The notes under the pieces are model-generated. The model ran no database searches. It saw only the letters and a list, made by a program, of their open reading frames with translations, and was not told where the DNA came from. A program made the translations under genes and the position numbers. From CAZHCA01 sp964530825 (GTDB taxonomy: Bacteria; Bacteroidota; Bacteroidia; Chitinophagales; Saprospiraceae), in NCBI GenBank assembly GCA_964530825.1, contig CAZHCA010000003.1:226638-290637 (forward strand): a stretch of DNA of 64,000 nt, written 5' to 3'. Shown here in pieces: positions 52,287-61,641 of this stretch; the first letter of the stretch is position 1, and the number at the start of each line of letters is the position of its first letter.

Positions 52287-54218
52287 ATGATGATTAAAAT
52301 TACCTTTCCCGACGGCAACGTACGGGAGTACGAAGCAGGGGTTACCGGATTAGACATTGCCCGTTCGATTAGTGAAGGACTAGCACGCAACGTATTGGCT
52401 GCTAAAGTCAACGGTCAGGTGTGGGATGCGATCCGTCCCATTCACCAAGATGCAAGCATTGAGCTACTTACCTGGAAAGACGCGGGCGGTAAACAGGCCT
52501 TCTGGCACTCGAGCGCGCACCTGATGGCCGAAGCTTTGGAAGCCCTGTATCCGGGAATAAAATTTGGCATCGGCCCCCCCATTAGCGAGGGATTCTACTA
52601 CGATGTCGATACCGGCGACCGGCAGCTGACAGCTGCGGACCTACCCAAGATTGAGCAAAAGATGCTGGAACTGGCCAAAGAGAAAAACGAATATCAGCGC
52701 CGGGAAGTATCCAAGCAAGAAGCACTGCATTTTTTCGGCAAAAAGGGGGACGATTATAAGCTTGAGCTCATCGAGGATTTGCAAGATGGGGAGATCACCT
52801 TCTACGAGCAAGGCAATTTTGTCGACCTCTGCAAGGGACCACACATCCCCCATACCGGCTGGATCAAGGCCGTGAAGCTGACCAATATTGCCGGGGCTTA
52901 TTGGCGGGGCGACGAGCACAATAAGATGATGACCCGCATCTACGGTATCACCTTCCCAAAGAAGAAGGAGCTAAGCGAATACCTGGAGTTGCTTGAGGAA
53001 GCCAAAAAGCGCGATCACCGCAAACTTGGCGCCGAATTGGAGCTATTCATGTTTTCCGAACGGGTTGGAGCAGGCCTGCCGATGTGGCTGCCCAAAGGGA
53101 ATGCCCTGCGTGAACGCCTAATGAATTTTCTGCGCGACGAACAGGAAAAACGCGGCTACAAACTCGTCACTACGCCGCACATCGGCAAAAAAGATTTGTA
53201 CGTGACATCCGGCCACTACGAGAAATACGGAGAGGATAGTTTTCAACCTATCCATACCCCGCGCGAAGGGGAGGAATTCCTACTCAAGCCCATGAACTGC
53301 CCTCACCACTGCGAAATTTATGCGCATCGGCCACACTCTTACCGCGACTTGCCGATGCGTATCGCCGAGTTTGGCACAGTGTACCGCTACGAGCAAAGCG
53401 GTGAGTTGCATGGCCTGTCGCGCGTGCGTGGCTTTACACAGGACGATGCCCATATTTTTTGCACACAGGATCAGTTGAAAGATGAGTTTCTCAATGTACT
53501 TGACCTGACCACCGTCGTTTTGAATAAGATGGGCTTCAAAGAGTTCACGGCCCAGATTTCGCTGCGCGATCCCAATAACCCGGATAAATACATCGGTAGC
53601 GATGAAAACTGGAATGCTGCCGAACAAGCCATTATCGAGGCGACAGAAGAGGTGAAATTGGAAACCGTCAAGGAGTATGGCGAGGCCGCTTTTTACGGAC
53701 CGAAGCTCGACTTCATGGTACGTGACGCTCTTAAGCGATCCTGGCAGTTGGGCACCATCCAGGTAGATTACAACCTGCCGGAGCGATTCGACCTGGAGTA
53801 CATTGGCCCTGATAATCAACCCCACCGACCTGTGATGATCCACCGCGCGCCCTTTGGGTCCATGGAGCGTTTCATCAGCATCCTAATCGAATCGACCGGT
53901 GGCAAATTTCCCCTATGGCTTACACCAGAACAGATCGCCTTGCTGCCCATCAATGAAAAAGTCCTACCCTACGCCAAGGAGATCGAGCAAGCCCTGGCCG
54001 CTAATGACATTCGGGGCTATATTGATGACCGCAATGAAACAATTGGCCGAAAAATACGCGACACAGAAGTCAAGCACGTACCCTACATGGTGATTATTGG
54101 CGACAAAGAGGCGGAAGATCAGACGTTGGCTATCCGCAAACAGGGAAAAGGCGATCTAGGCACCATGACGCTCGACGAATTTGTCGCCTTCTTTGCTCAA
54201 CAGCTGGAGGAATATTAG
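52287..54218 (+). CDS. thrS: Threonyl-tRNA synthetase
   Basis: A 643-residue class II synthetase. A TGS domain (1-62) is followed by an editing domain with WHSSAHLMAEALE (HxxxH). The catalytic core includes KPMNCPHHCEIY near 330 (zinc-binding Cys) and HGLSRVRGFTQDDAHIFC near 376. The anticodon-binding domain is at about 540-640. ATG 52287 (MMIKITFPDG) is preferred to a TTG frame 75 bp upstream, which would overlap the promoter. The usual infC-rpmI-rplT genes do not follow; a terminator and a T9SS mini protein do. Confidence 0.96.
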   Translation: MMIKITFPDGNVREYEAGVTGLDIARSISEGLARNVLAAKVNGQVWDAIRPIHQDASIELLTWKDAGGKQAFWHSSAHLMAEALEALYPGIKFGIGPPISEGFYYDVDTGDRQLTAADLPKIEQKMLELAKEKNEYQRREVSKQEALHFFGKKGDDYKLELIEDLQDGEITFYEQGNFVDLCKGPHIPHTGWIKAVKLTNIAGAYWRGDEHNKMMTRIYGITFPKKKELSEYLELLEEAKKRDHRKLGAELELFMFSERVGAGLPMWLPKGNALRERLMNFLRDEQEKRGYKLVTTPHIGKKDLYVTSGHYEKYGEDSFQPIHTPREGEEFLLKPMNCPHHCEIYAHRPHSYRDLPMRIAEFGTVYRYEQSGELHGLSRVRGFTQDDAHIFCTQDQLKDEFLNVLDLTTVVLNKMGFKEFTAQISLRDPNNPDKYIGSDENWNAAEQAIIEATEEVKLETVKEYGEAAFYGPKLDFMVRDALKRSWQLGTIQVDYNLPERFDLEYIGPDNQPHRPVMIHRAPFGSMERFISILIESTGGKFPLWLTPEQIALLPINEKVLPYAKEIEQALAANDIRGYIDDRNETIGRKIRDTEVKHVPYMVIIGDKEAEDQTLAIRKQGKGDLGTMTLDEFVAFFAQQLEEY

Positions 54219-54232
54219 TGTTTCAACCTTGA

Positions 54233-54262
54233 AAAGCTGAAAACAAATCAGCTTTATTTATA
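54233..54262 (+). terminator. Rho-independent terminator of thrS
   Basis: AAAGCTGA (54233-54240) and TCAGCTTT (54248-54255) form a perfect 8-bp stem with a 7-nt A-rich loop, followed by ATTTATA. It lies 14 bp after the thrS stop. Confidence 0.8.
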
Positions 54263-54363
54263 TTAAAAAATGTTAAATTTATATAAACCTCCTGGATGCG
54301 TTTGCAGCCGAGTGGGTTTTAGTGTATTTTAAAAGCAATCGCAGAATAGGTAAAATCACTTGC

Positions 54364-54717
54364 ATGAGGCAAATTATACACGCTGTTTTTATCGTTTTTC
54401 TTTTCACTGTACTTCCCGCACTAGGGGCTGCAGAATACGCGGCTCCGCCCATCTCAAAATTGCAAATCATGGATCCCGGTGATGAGCTTATTCAAGTGTT
54501 TCCCAACCCGACAACAAGTCATATTGAACTCAGCAAATCAGATGGTGTAGCTCAGATTATCGTCTATAATCTAGTGGGAAAAAAGATGAAGACCTTTGTC
54601 AACGTAGCCGACGGCCAGAAATACTATGTTGGAGATCTGCCCAACGGCATGTATCTGGTTCAGCTACTGAGCGCATCCAACGATATCATCACTACGCGCC
54701 GCGTTAGTAAGCGCTAA
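54364..54717 (+). CDS. Mini T9SS protein: signal peptide plus sorting domain
   Basis: A 117-residue protein with ATG 54364. A signal peptide (about 1-24, MRQIIHAVFIVFLFTVLPA) is followed by only about 20 spacer residues. A complete type A sorting domain then fills the rest: FPNPTTSHIEL, IVYNLVGKKMKTF, VGDLPNGMYLVQL and the basic end RRVSKR. The domain closely resembles the C terminus of the protein at 10363. Since nothing else is present, it may be a surface-anchored tag, a decoy for the T9SS, or the remnant of a longer protein. Divergent promoter region is AT-rich. Confidence 0.7.
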   Translation: MRQIIHAVFIVFLFTVLPALGAAEYAAPPISKLQIMDPGDELIQVFPNPTTSHIELSKSDGVAQIIVYNLVGKKMKTFVNVADGQKYYVGDLPNGMYLVQLLSASNDIITTRRVSKR

Positions 54718-54718
54718 A

Positions 54719-55651
54719 TTACTTGTAATAAGTCTTTAGAAATTCTGGTAAGTGCCGGAGCGCAGCCAGTTCGCGGTACATGGTGCGGGCTTCACCTGCA
54801 GGATAGCCAAAAAAGACCTTACCCTCCGCCAAATCTTTCGAGACGCCCGACTTAGCAAGAATCACTACCTTATCCCCTATGCGCAGGTTTTGCGCGATAC
54901 CAACCTGACCGTACATGACCACATCGTCGCCCACGCGGGTATTTCCGCCGATCCCCACCTGAGCCGCAAATAGGCAGCGCTTGCCTACAACTACGTCGTG
55001 GCCGATGTGTACCTGGCAGTCAAGCTTGGTTCCCGCCCCAATAACAGTATCGCCAGAAACGCCTTTATTGATCGTACAACCCGACCCGATCTCTACTCGA
55101 TCTTCGATGATGACGCGCCCGCCGGAGCGCCAGCGGTGATACCCCTCGTCTGTTTTTTTGAAATAAAAAGCATCCGTTCCGATAATAGCGCCCGATTGAA
55201 TAAGCACGTGGTCGCCGATAATAGTATGCTCCAAAATGGTGGTATTGGCATGGATATGGCTATGCTTCCCAATTGTCACGTGCGGGCCGATCACAACGTT
55301 AGGTTCGATAAGCGCGGTAGGATCAACCTCAGCAGTAGGATGAACCGCTTGCCGCAGCGGCTCGAACGGTCGGTAGTGCAGGACAATGTCGTTGTAAGCC
55401 TGAAAGGGGTCATCACACAAGAGCAATGTCTTACCCGCTGGCACTTCCACACGTTCATTGAGAATAATAACGGTAGCCGGCGACTTAAAAGACTTGGCAA
55501 AGTATTTTTTGGCATCAACAAAGGTGACATCACCCGGTTCTACCTGATGGATTTCATTAATACCGTGTGCCAGGCGGTCTTCGGCACCGATAATTTCAGC
55601 ATCAATGCGCTTGGAGAGCTCCTGCACGGAGATGGGTTCAGGGAATTTCAT
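54719..55651 (-). CDS. lpxD: LpxD-type UDP-acylglucosamine N-acyltransferase
   Basis: A 310-residue left-handed parallel beta-helix acyltransferase. The N-terminal part (about 1-100) has the LpxD uridine-binding features ISVQELSKRIDAEIIGAED and DVTFVDAKKY. Hexapeptide repeats run from about 105 to 260, with IGPHVTIG and CQVHIGHDVVVG, whose His is the catalytic base. It would add an acyl chain to UDP-3-O-acylglucosamine in lipid A synthesis. It is shorter than E. coli LpxD (341); Bacteroidota often carry a second LpxD-like gene, so this may be either copy. Confidence 0.82.
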   Translation of the reverse strand: MKFPEPISVQELSKRIDAEIIGAEDRLAHGINEIHQVEPGDVTFVDAKKYFAKSFKSPATVIILNERVEVPAGKTLLLCDDPFQAYNDIVLHYRPFEPLRQAVHPTAEVDPTALIEPNVVIGPHVTIGKHSHIHANTTILEHTIIGDHVLIQSGAIIGTDAFYFKKTDEGYHRWRSGGRVIIEDRVEIGSGCTINKGVSGDTVIGAGTKLDCQVHIGHDVVVGKRCLFAAQVGIGGNTRVGDDVVMYGQVGIAQNLRIGDKVVILAKSGVSKDLAEGKVFFGYPAGEARTMYRELAALRHLPEFLKTYYK

Positions 55652-55707
55652 AGCAGCAACTTAAGCTGGAAATATTTTCAAAATCTGAAATATCTGTAAA
55701 ATTAGAA

Positions 55708-55935
55708 ATGCCTACCGGAATCGTACAATTTTTTATAAAAGAAAAGGGGTTTGGCTACATCCGCGTGCCCGAAACGCGGGAGGAGTATTTCGTCAGCCGT
55801 ACATCGCTTCTAGAACCTATACGACGCGGCGACCGGGTGCTTTTCACCGTGCGCGAGAATCAGCAGGGCGCCTACGCAGATGAAGTTCGTTGCCTAAAGG
55901 CAAGTAACAATGCTACTCCAAACATAGGACGATAA
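55708..55935 (+). CDS. Cold-shock-like small nucleic-acid-binding protein
   Basis: A 75-residue OB-fold protein. TGIVQFFIKEKGFGYIRV carries the cold-shock RNP1 motif (K-x-G-F-G-Y/F-I). Where cold-shock proteins have RNP2 (VFVHxS), this reads YFVSRTSL, so the aromatic Phe is kept but His is replaced by Ser. It is divergent from the LpxD gene, with a 56-bp gap. It probably binds single-stranded RNA or DNA. The gene is too short to compare by eye with CspA beyond this. Confidence 0.75.
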   Translation: MPTGIVQFFIKEKGFGYIRVPETREEYFVSRTSLLEPIRRGDRVLFTVRENQQGAYADEVRCLKASNNATPNIGR

Positions 55936-55975
55936 CGATCGTTAAGTTAAGTGAATCAAACACTTATGATCAATA

Positions 55976-56455
55976 ATGTCACACAACCCAAAAATAGGCG
56001 GTCGTTGGGCAATTTTAGCCATTGCGCTTATCGGCATCTTGGCCATAATCGGTTCCTTTCCAATTTTTCCAGATGGCGAACACAAAGAAGTCGAAACCCT
56101 TGACACCCTGAGCATCGATACTAAATATGAGATGGGGTCAATTACAACCTATTCGGGTACGCTGCCCTGTGCTACCTGCGACGGCATTGAAACCACACTT
56201 ACCATTTTTCCCAAGCGGGAAACCTATCTGCTGAAGAAAGTTTACTTAGGTACCGCAGATTCAACCCTCGTCACGGAAGGGCAATTCCTAAAAGAAGAAG
56301 CCGGCCCATTGTACCGTTTCGTACCCGATCCGGGACCGCTTTCTGACACGCTTCACGCCCGTGCAACCCCGGCAGGTTTTCAGCTCACAGATGCCGCAGG
56401 ATATCCACTGGGAAAGGATAATGATTATTTACTGGAGCGAACCGATAATTCCTAG
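55976..56455 (+). CDS. NlpE-like protein
   Basis: A 159-residue membrane-anchored protein with one N-terminal helix (about 11-29) and a periplasmic NlpE-type domain: YSGTLPCATCDGIETTLTIF (about 58-77) has the CxxC found in NlpE/copper-resistance homologues, followed by LLKKVYLG, a strand-rich middle and LERTDNS. Lipidation is not evident, as no lipobox is seen. In E. coli, NlpE signals surface contact and copper stress to Cpx. The stop overlaps the polA stop on the other strand by 4 bp. Confidence 0.75.
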   Translation: MSHNPKIGGRWAILAIALIGILAIIGSFPIFPDGEHKEVETLDTLSIDTKYEMGSITTYSGTLPCATCDGIETTLTIFPKRETYLLKKVYLGTADSTLVTEGQFLKEEAGPLYRFVPDPGPLSDTLHARATPAGFQLTDAAGYPLGKDNDYLLERTDNS

Positions 56456-59250
56456 TGTGCTTCCAGCCAATTGTCGCCCACTCCCGCTTCGACAACAATT
56501 GGGACTTTCAACTCCGGAATCGCATCGCGCATTTTCTCCACAATGATGGGCCTCACTTTGTCGAGTTCTTCCTTGGGTACGTCAAAGATTAATTCATCGT
56601 GTACCTGCAGGATCATTTTGGTCTGGAATTGCTGGCGCTGCAATTCCCGGTAAATGTTAATCATGGCCAGTTTGATCAGGTCAGCGGCCGTCCCCTGGAT
56701 GGGGGTATTAATCGCCATTCGTTCTGCATTGCCCCGTTCGAGAGAACTCTTAGAATGGATGTCACGCAATTGGCGACGCCGACCTTTTATCGTTGACACG
56801 TAACCGTTTTTACGAGCAAAATCAACTGTATCTTCCATGTATTTTTTTAAGCCGGCATACTGGTCGAAATACTGATCAATCAGTTCCCGAGCCTCGGTAC
56901 GGCTGATTTCCAGTTGTTGACTGAGGTTGGTAGCTCCTGCCCCGTAGATGATGGCGAAATTAACGGTTTTAGCACGGTAGCGCTGTTCTCGGGTCACCCC
57001 CTCGAAGGGTACTCCGAAAACCCGCGCTGCAGTGGCGCGGTGGATGTCCTGCCCTGATTGAAAAGCTTCGAGCATAGCTTCGTCGCCGCTAATTTCGGCA
57101 ATCAACCGCAGCTCAATCTGGGAGTAATCGGCTGCAAGTAAGGTATAGTTTTCGTTTCTTGGTATAAAAGCTTTACGGATTCGCGCCCCCTCAGGAGTGC
57201 GGACCGGTATATTCTGTAGGTTAGGATTATTGGAACTCAGACGCCCAGTGGCGGTAAGGGCTTGATTGAAATTACTATGGATGCGTCCTGTATCCGGATT
57301 AACCAGTTTGGGCAGGGCCTCTACGTAGGTGGATTTAAGTTTGGTAAGGCCACGGTGGTCCAGTATCTTTCCGGCAATCGGGAACGCAGCGGCCAGATCC
57401 GAAAGCTTTTCCTCGTTGGTACTGTATTGACCGGTCTTGGTTTTACGTCCTTTGTAAGGGATTTCCATCCTGTCAAATAACACCTCACCTACCTGCCGAG
57501 GTGAGGCAATATTGAATGCGGTGCCGGCCATTTCGTGGATCTCTTTTTCCAGCTCATTGATCTTCCCGGTCAACTCATCGGCATAAGCACCCAGGAACGG
57601 CACGTCGATATTCACGCCTTCGTATTCCATATCGGCCAGTACACGGACCAGTGGCTCTTCCAGATGTTGGTACAAGCCTACCATATTTTCTTTTTCCAGC
57701 CACGGCCTCAGGTAGGCTGCCAATTGTAATGTGATGTCGGCGTCTTCGGCGGCGTATTCGGTAATTTCTTGCGGCGGCAAATCAGCCATATTACCTTGCT
57801 TTTTCCCTTTTTTGCCAATGAGCTCTTCGATCGAAATCGGCTTGTATTTCAGATAGGTTTCGGCCAGGTAATCCATATTGTGACGCAGCTCGGGCTCGAG
57901 CAGGTAGTGCGCGATCATGGTATCAAAAAATGCACCTTTGACAGTTACCCCATAGTGACGCAGCACGATCATATCGTACTTAATATTTTGGGCTACTTTT
58001 TCGATCTGCTCATCTGCAAAAAGGTCAGAAAACTCCTGCACGATCTGCTTTGCTGCCTCGAAATCTTTAGCCGGTACGGGCACATAAAAAGCCTCGCCGG
58101 GCTGGAAGGCAAAAGCCATACCCACCATACGCGCGCGCACTGGCTCCACGTGAGTAGTCTCTGTGTCAAAACAAAAAGCCTTTTGCCGGCGGAGCTTCTG
58201 AATCAAATCTTTCCGTTTTTCCGGCGTATCCACCATCTGGTAATGGTGCTCCGTATTAGAGATATCGTTTTCGGCTACACTGTATTCTGGGGTAGCGCCA
58301 TTACTGCTATTGCTGTCATTATTGTCGAATAGTTGTCCTTGCTGTCCATGCCCACCGTTCCCGTGCTTATCATCGTGCTCTCCCAGAATATGCTGGGCCA
58401 ACGTACGGAACTCTAGCTCTTTGAAGAGTTTACTGAGCCGGTCGCGGTCGAAAGGCTCGATCTCGTAGCGTTTAGCATCAAACTGTATGGGCACATCTAC
58501 TTTGATGGTTGCCAACTCTTTACTCAACAGGCCTTGGTCCCGGTAGGTCTCCACATTTTCTTTTTGTTTGCCTTTTAGTTCGTGGGTATGTTCTAGCAGC
58601 CCCTCCAAGGTGTGGTATTTGGCCAGCAATTTGGCAGCTGTTTTAGGGCCAATGCCGGGAATACCCGGGATATTGTCGATCGAATCACCCTGAAGAGCCA
58701 GCATATCGATGACCTGCTCGGTGCGGTCGATGCCCCACTTCATACAGATTTCCTTTACGCCCATAATTTCGACGCCCGAGCCTTGACGCGAAGGTTTGTA
58801 CAGTACGACATTTTCGGTTACCAACTGACCGAAGTCCTTGTCAGGTGTTACCATGTATACTTTGTACCCTTTAGCCTCAGCTTGTTTGGCGAGTGTTCCG
58901 ATCACATCATCGGCCTCGTAGTTGGGGACGACCACAATAGGAATGCGAAAGGCATCGACGATCTTGGTTACGTAAGGAATCGCGATGGCGATATCTTCCG
59001 GCTGCTCTTCCCGATTGGCTTTATACTCGGCATACATATCATTGCGAAATGTAGGTCCTTCCGGATCGAAGACGACCGCAAGATGCGTAGGATTTTGCGA
59101 ACGCATTAAATCCCACAGGGTGCGGGTAAAACCCGTCACTGCCGAGGTATTGACCCCTTTGGAATTGATAAGCGGGCGATTGATAAAAGCAAAGTGCGCC
59201 CGGTAAACCAGGGCATGACCATCGAGCAAGAACAACCGTTTATCTAACAT
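56452..59250 (-). CDS. polA: DNA polymerase I
   Basis: A 932-residue enzyme with all three domains: the 5'-3' nuclease (about 1-290), the 3'-5' proofreading domain with the active-site DTETT near 363, NIKYDMIVL and YAAEDADITL, and the polymerase (about 530-932) with DYSQIELRLIAE near 705 and QVHDELIFDVP near 877. Thus proofreading is intact. Between the first two domains lies a low-complexity linker rich in Gly, Asn, His and Ser (about 292-330). It has a role in Okazaki fragment processing and repair. Confidence 0.96.
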   Translation of the reverse strand: MLDKRLFLLDGHALVYRAHFAFINRPLINSKGVNTSAVTGFTRTLWDLMRSQNPTHLAVVFDPEGPTFRNDMYAEYKANREEQPEDIAIAIPYVTKIVDAFRIPIVVVPNYEADDVIGTLAKQAEAKGYKVYMVTPDKDFGQLVTENVVLYKPSRQGSGVEIMGVKEICMKWGIDRTEQVIDMLALQGDSIDNIPGIPGIGPKTAAKLLAKYHTLEGLLEHTHELKGKQKENVETYRDQGLLSKELATIKVDVPIQFDAKRYEIEPFDRDRLSKLFKELEFRTLAQHILGEHDDKHGNGGHGQQGQLFDNNDSNSSNGATPEYSVAENDISNTEHHYQMVDTPEKRKDLIQKLRRQKAFCFDTETTHVEPVRARMVGMAFAFQPGEAFYVPVPAKDFEAAKQIVQEFSDLFADEQIEKVAQNIKYDMIVLRHYGVTVKGAFFDTMIAHYLLEPELRHNMDYLAETYLKYKPISIEELIGKKGKKQGNMADLPPQEITEYAAEDADITLQLAAYLRPWLEKENMVGLYQHLEEPLVRVLADMEYEGVNIDVPFLGAYADELTGKINELEKEIHEMAGTAFNIASPRQVGEVLFDRMEIPYKGRKTKTGQYSTNEEKLSDLAAAFPIAGKILDHRGLTKLKSTYVEALPKLVNPDTGRIHSNFNQALTATGRLSSNNPNLQNIPVRTPEGARIRKAFIPRNENYTLLAADYSQIELRLIAEISGDEAMLEAFQSGQDIHRATAARVFGVPFEGVTREQRYRAKTVNFAIIYGAGATNLSQQLEISRTEARELIDQYFDQYAGLKKYMEDTVDFARKNGYVSTIKGRRRQLRDIHSKSSLERGNAERMAINTPIQGTAADLIKLAMINIYRELQRQQFQTKMILQVHDELIFDVPKEELDKVRPIIVEKMRDAIPELKVPIVVEAGVGDNWLEAH

Positions 59251-59362
59251 AGCCTTGTATTTTGGAAACCTAAGATACAGGGAATCCCAGTCCCGGAACA
59301 GGCCAGGCCCTTTAACCTAGCCCATTCTCAAGAACTGTGGATGATAATCGATTAAACAGCAC

Positions 59363-60397
59363 TTAGAAATTGATGTTGTACTTGATCAGCAACTGCTGGG
59401 TAAAACTCACGCGTTTGCTTAGGCGCGGATCGCCATTGGGTCTTACTTCTACCCCTCCCGGCGCATCAAAGTCGGTGACCTGAACGAGCACATCATCATC
59501 GTAAAAAATATTGGCCGTAAGGGCGATCTGGAAGCCTTTAAACAGCGAATAAGCCAATTCATTCGTCCAGTCGATATCAATGTTTTGAGGGTTTTCCAGG
59601 TAGTTGGAAAAGAGCAATAAGTTCGACGTAAAGAGGAGTTTATCGTTTAGAAACTTATTGGCATAGGTGATCCTGGCCGAAGCACCAAAACCGTAGAAGA
59701 CATTCTCGAAGCTGGTCACGTTACCGTCGGCGTCGCGCTCAACCGGATTACCGTGGATACCCAGCGCGGCGATATTATCATCTGCTACAACGATGAATTT
59801 ACTTGCCAGTGGCGAGAAAAAGATCGACAGGTTATCATTCGGCTTGTAATCGATACCGAGCGAAAAGTTGATAGTAGCGGGCGAGAAGAATTTGGAGTTG
59901 GGCATGCCATCGCCCGAAACATCACTGAGGAAATTGCCGGGGTAAGCTTCCGTTCCAAAATAGGTCGGCGTAAGCTGGCTGAGAAAAGCTAGGTCGGCCG
60001 CGTAGTAAAATTTGGAATCAGGCGAAGTGGCATAACCAGCCTTTGAGGCAAAGCGCAATTCGTCAATAGCTTTCTGGAAGGGGATGTCCTGGCCAGAAGG
60101 CAGTGGTCCCGACCCGAAGCGCTGCACCGAGAATTGCAGGCTCCCTACATTATCCCAGGCGAAACGGTTTTTCCGGTATTTACCAAAGACATTTACTGCA
60201 CCGCCAAAGCCAATACTGTTCTGGCCGGCCCCCTGGCGCGGATTGATTTGCAGGAGTTGGGAAAAGTCGGTCCCGAAGCCCAGGCCGTAATTCCAACCTT
60301 CTTTAAGTTGCTCTTCCTCCTCCTCCTCGTCTTGAGCAACGGCCGGTAAGAGCAGGGCAAAAACAAACAGTAGCGATAGTAAGTAATGGATCTTCAT
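59363..60397 (-). CDS. DUF3078 outer-membrane-like protein
   Basis: A 344-residue exported protein. ATG 60397 starts the signal peptide MKIHYLLSLLFVFALLLPAVAQ; the frame is open upstream but in unconvincing sequence. The mature part starts with an acidic run (DEEEEEEQ), then LKEGWNYGLGFGTDFSQLLQINP and a long alternating strand pattern ending YNINF with an aromatic C-terminal residue, as in outer-membrane beta-barrels. DUF3078 is Bacteroidota-typical and of unknown function. Confidence 0.8.
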   Translation of the reverse strand: MKIHYLLSLLFVFALLLPAVAQDEEEEEEQLKEGWNYGLGFGTDFSQLLQINPRQGAGQNSIGFGGAVNVFGKYRKNRFAWDNVGSLQFSVQRFGSGPLPSGQDIPFQKAIDELRFASKAGYATSPDSKFYYAADLAFLSQLTPTYFGTEAYPGNFLSDVSGDGMPNSKFFSPATINFSLGIDYKPNDNLSIFFSPLASKFIVVADDNIAALGIHGNPVERDADGNVTSFENVFYGFGASARITYANKFLNDKLLFTSNLLLFSNYLENPQNIDIDWTNELAYSLFKGFQIALTANIFYDDDVLVQVTDFDAPGGVEVRPNGDPRLSKRVSFTQQLLIKYNINF

Positions 60398-60481
60398 GAC
60401 AATAGATTTTATTTGAATGCTCGACAATAAATACAGCTTAGGTGCACAGACCCTCACGGGTTGTTGCCCTGAAGCACAACA

Positions 60482-60512
60482 CCCCGCCTCCTTTATATTC
60501 GATGGGACGGGG
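60482..60512 (+). terminator. G/C-rich hairpin between mscS-like and DUF3078 genes
   Basis: CCCCGCC and GGACGGGG pair around an AT-rich loop, with TTTTT following on the plus strand. No plus-strand gene is upstream, so its role is uncertain; on the minus strand it is directly after the MscS-like stop and may attenuate transcription. Confidence 0.4.
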
Positions 60513-60515
60513 TTT

Positions 60516-61358
60516 TTAGTCGGTAAGGATTTCGTAAATCTCCGATGATAATTTGCTAATCGGTACGATAACCCGGCGTGCACCGCCTTCTGCCTGGATC
60601 GTAATGGAGGTATTGTCGATTGCAATAACCTCGCCTACGGTATCTTCTACCCGGATGCGATCCCCCACCTTAACTTTTTCCCGATTGTAGTACGCAGAAA
60701 GCAGATTGGCTACGATGGGGCGGGAAGCCAATCCATAGCCAATGGCAAAAGCAAAGACAATACCTCCCAGAATGATGGATAAATTGTCCTGAATGAATTC
60801 CGTCTGCACACCTGCCTGAGATAGGGTTATCATCGCCACATTGATGAAAAGAAAGTAAAAAACGAAGTTGGCGATCAGTTTACCAGCCGGCAGGTTGAGG
60901 GATCTTGAAGCTGTCTGGACCAGATTTTTTATGGCATCAGCCAGGAAGACACCCAGCAAGAATACAAAGAGCGCGGAAATCAAACGAGGCAAGTATTCAA
61001 ATACCTGGTACACCATATTGGAGATCGATGGCATACCCAAAACATCCGTGGCCGCCATGAAGGCAACGAACATAATCAGGTAATAGACGATTTTAGAGAA
61101 GATCAAACTGGGCTCGAAAGAAAAATTGGCTTTGGAGAATAGCTCAATGGTATTGAGCCGGTCGGCTAGCTTATCGAGCCCTATTTTCTCCAGCAACTTC
61201 CGCAATCCTCGCGATAAGAGGCGTGCCAGGATCCAGCCAATGAAGAAAATAGCCAAAGCGCCCAAAAAATTATCCAGGAAGCCGGCAAATTGGTTGAGGA
61301 GTTGAATGAGCGGTTCTAAAAAATCTCCCTGGCCCATTTGCAGAAGGATGAGTTTCAT
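60516..61358 (-). CDS. MscS-family mechanosensitive channel-like protein
   Basis: A 280-residue protein with about four or five helices. After the N-terminal helix pair come GIVFAFAIGYGLASRPIVANLLSAYY (about 198-223), the region of the pore helix and its Gly-Ala packing, and a short beta domain (REKVKVGDRIRVEDTVGEVIAID and RRVIVPISKL). This is the small-conductance channel core, which opens in hypo-osmotic shock. It lacks the long C-terminal domain of E. coli MscS. It lies 43 bp after a small gene that follows an ECF sigma factor. Confidence 0.82.
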   Translation of the reverse strand: MKLILLQMGQGDFLEPLIQLLNQFAGFLDNFLGALAIFFIGWILARLLSRGLRKLLEKIGLDKLADRLNTIELFSKANFSFEPSLIFSKIVYYLIMFVAFMAATDVLGMPSISNMVYQVFEYLPRLISALFVFLLGVFLADAIKNLVQTASRSLNLPAGKLIANFVFYFLFINVAMITLSQAGVQTEFIQDNLSIILGGIVFAFAIGYGLASRPIVANLLSAYYNREKVKVGDRIRVEDTVGEVIAIDNTSITIQAEGGARRVIVPISKLSSEIYEILTD

Positions 61359-61401
61359 AGAGCTATAGGTTTCAGTGGTTCTTCGGTTAGTTTATTGTAG
61401 G

Positions 61402-61638
61402 TTACACATCGGTATCATCAGCAGTTGTGTCGTTATCAGGTACTTGAGATGATGGCCCCGTCATGGCAGATAATAGAAAAATATCAACGGTTTTTGATAG
61501 ATAAATATCCATTAGGTCTCCTACCAGCCGATAAATGCCCAGATTACCCCAAATGGACTGATTGATACCTTCCACCTGCTCGTCGCCGATGCGATCGATA
61601 TCTTCCTTCCAGATGGCTTTAAAATTGTTGTTTGCCAT
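61402..61638 (-). CDS. 78-residue protein between sigma factor and MscS-like channel
   Basis: I do not recognise this protein. It starts 3 bp after the sigma-factor stop and so is translated with it. Visible features are a Trp/Asp-rich N terminus (MANNNFKAIWKEDIDRIGDEQVEG), an amphipathic stretch IYRLVGDLMDIYLSKTVDIF (about 36-55) and an acidic end rich in Asp and Thr. No Cys or membrane helix is present. Position suggests a partner of the sigma factor, such as a small inhibitor, but this is inference. Confidence 0.6.
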   Translation of the reverse strand: MANNNFKAIWKEDIDRIGDEQVEGINQSIWGNLGIYRLVGDLMDIYLSKTVDIFLLSAMTGPSSQVPDNDTTADDTDV

Positions 61639-61641
61639 AAT

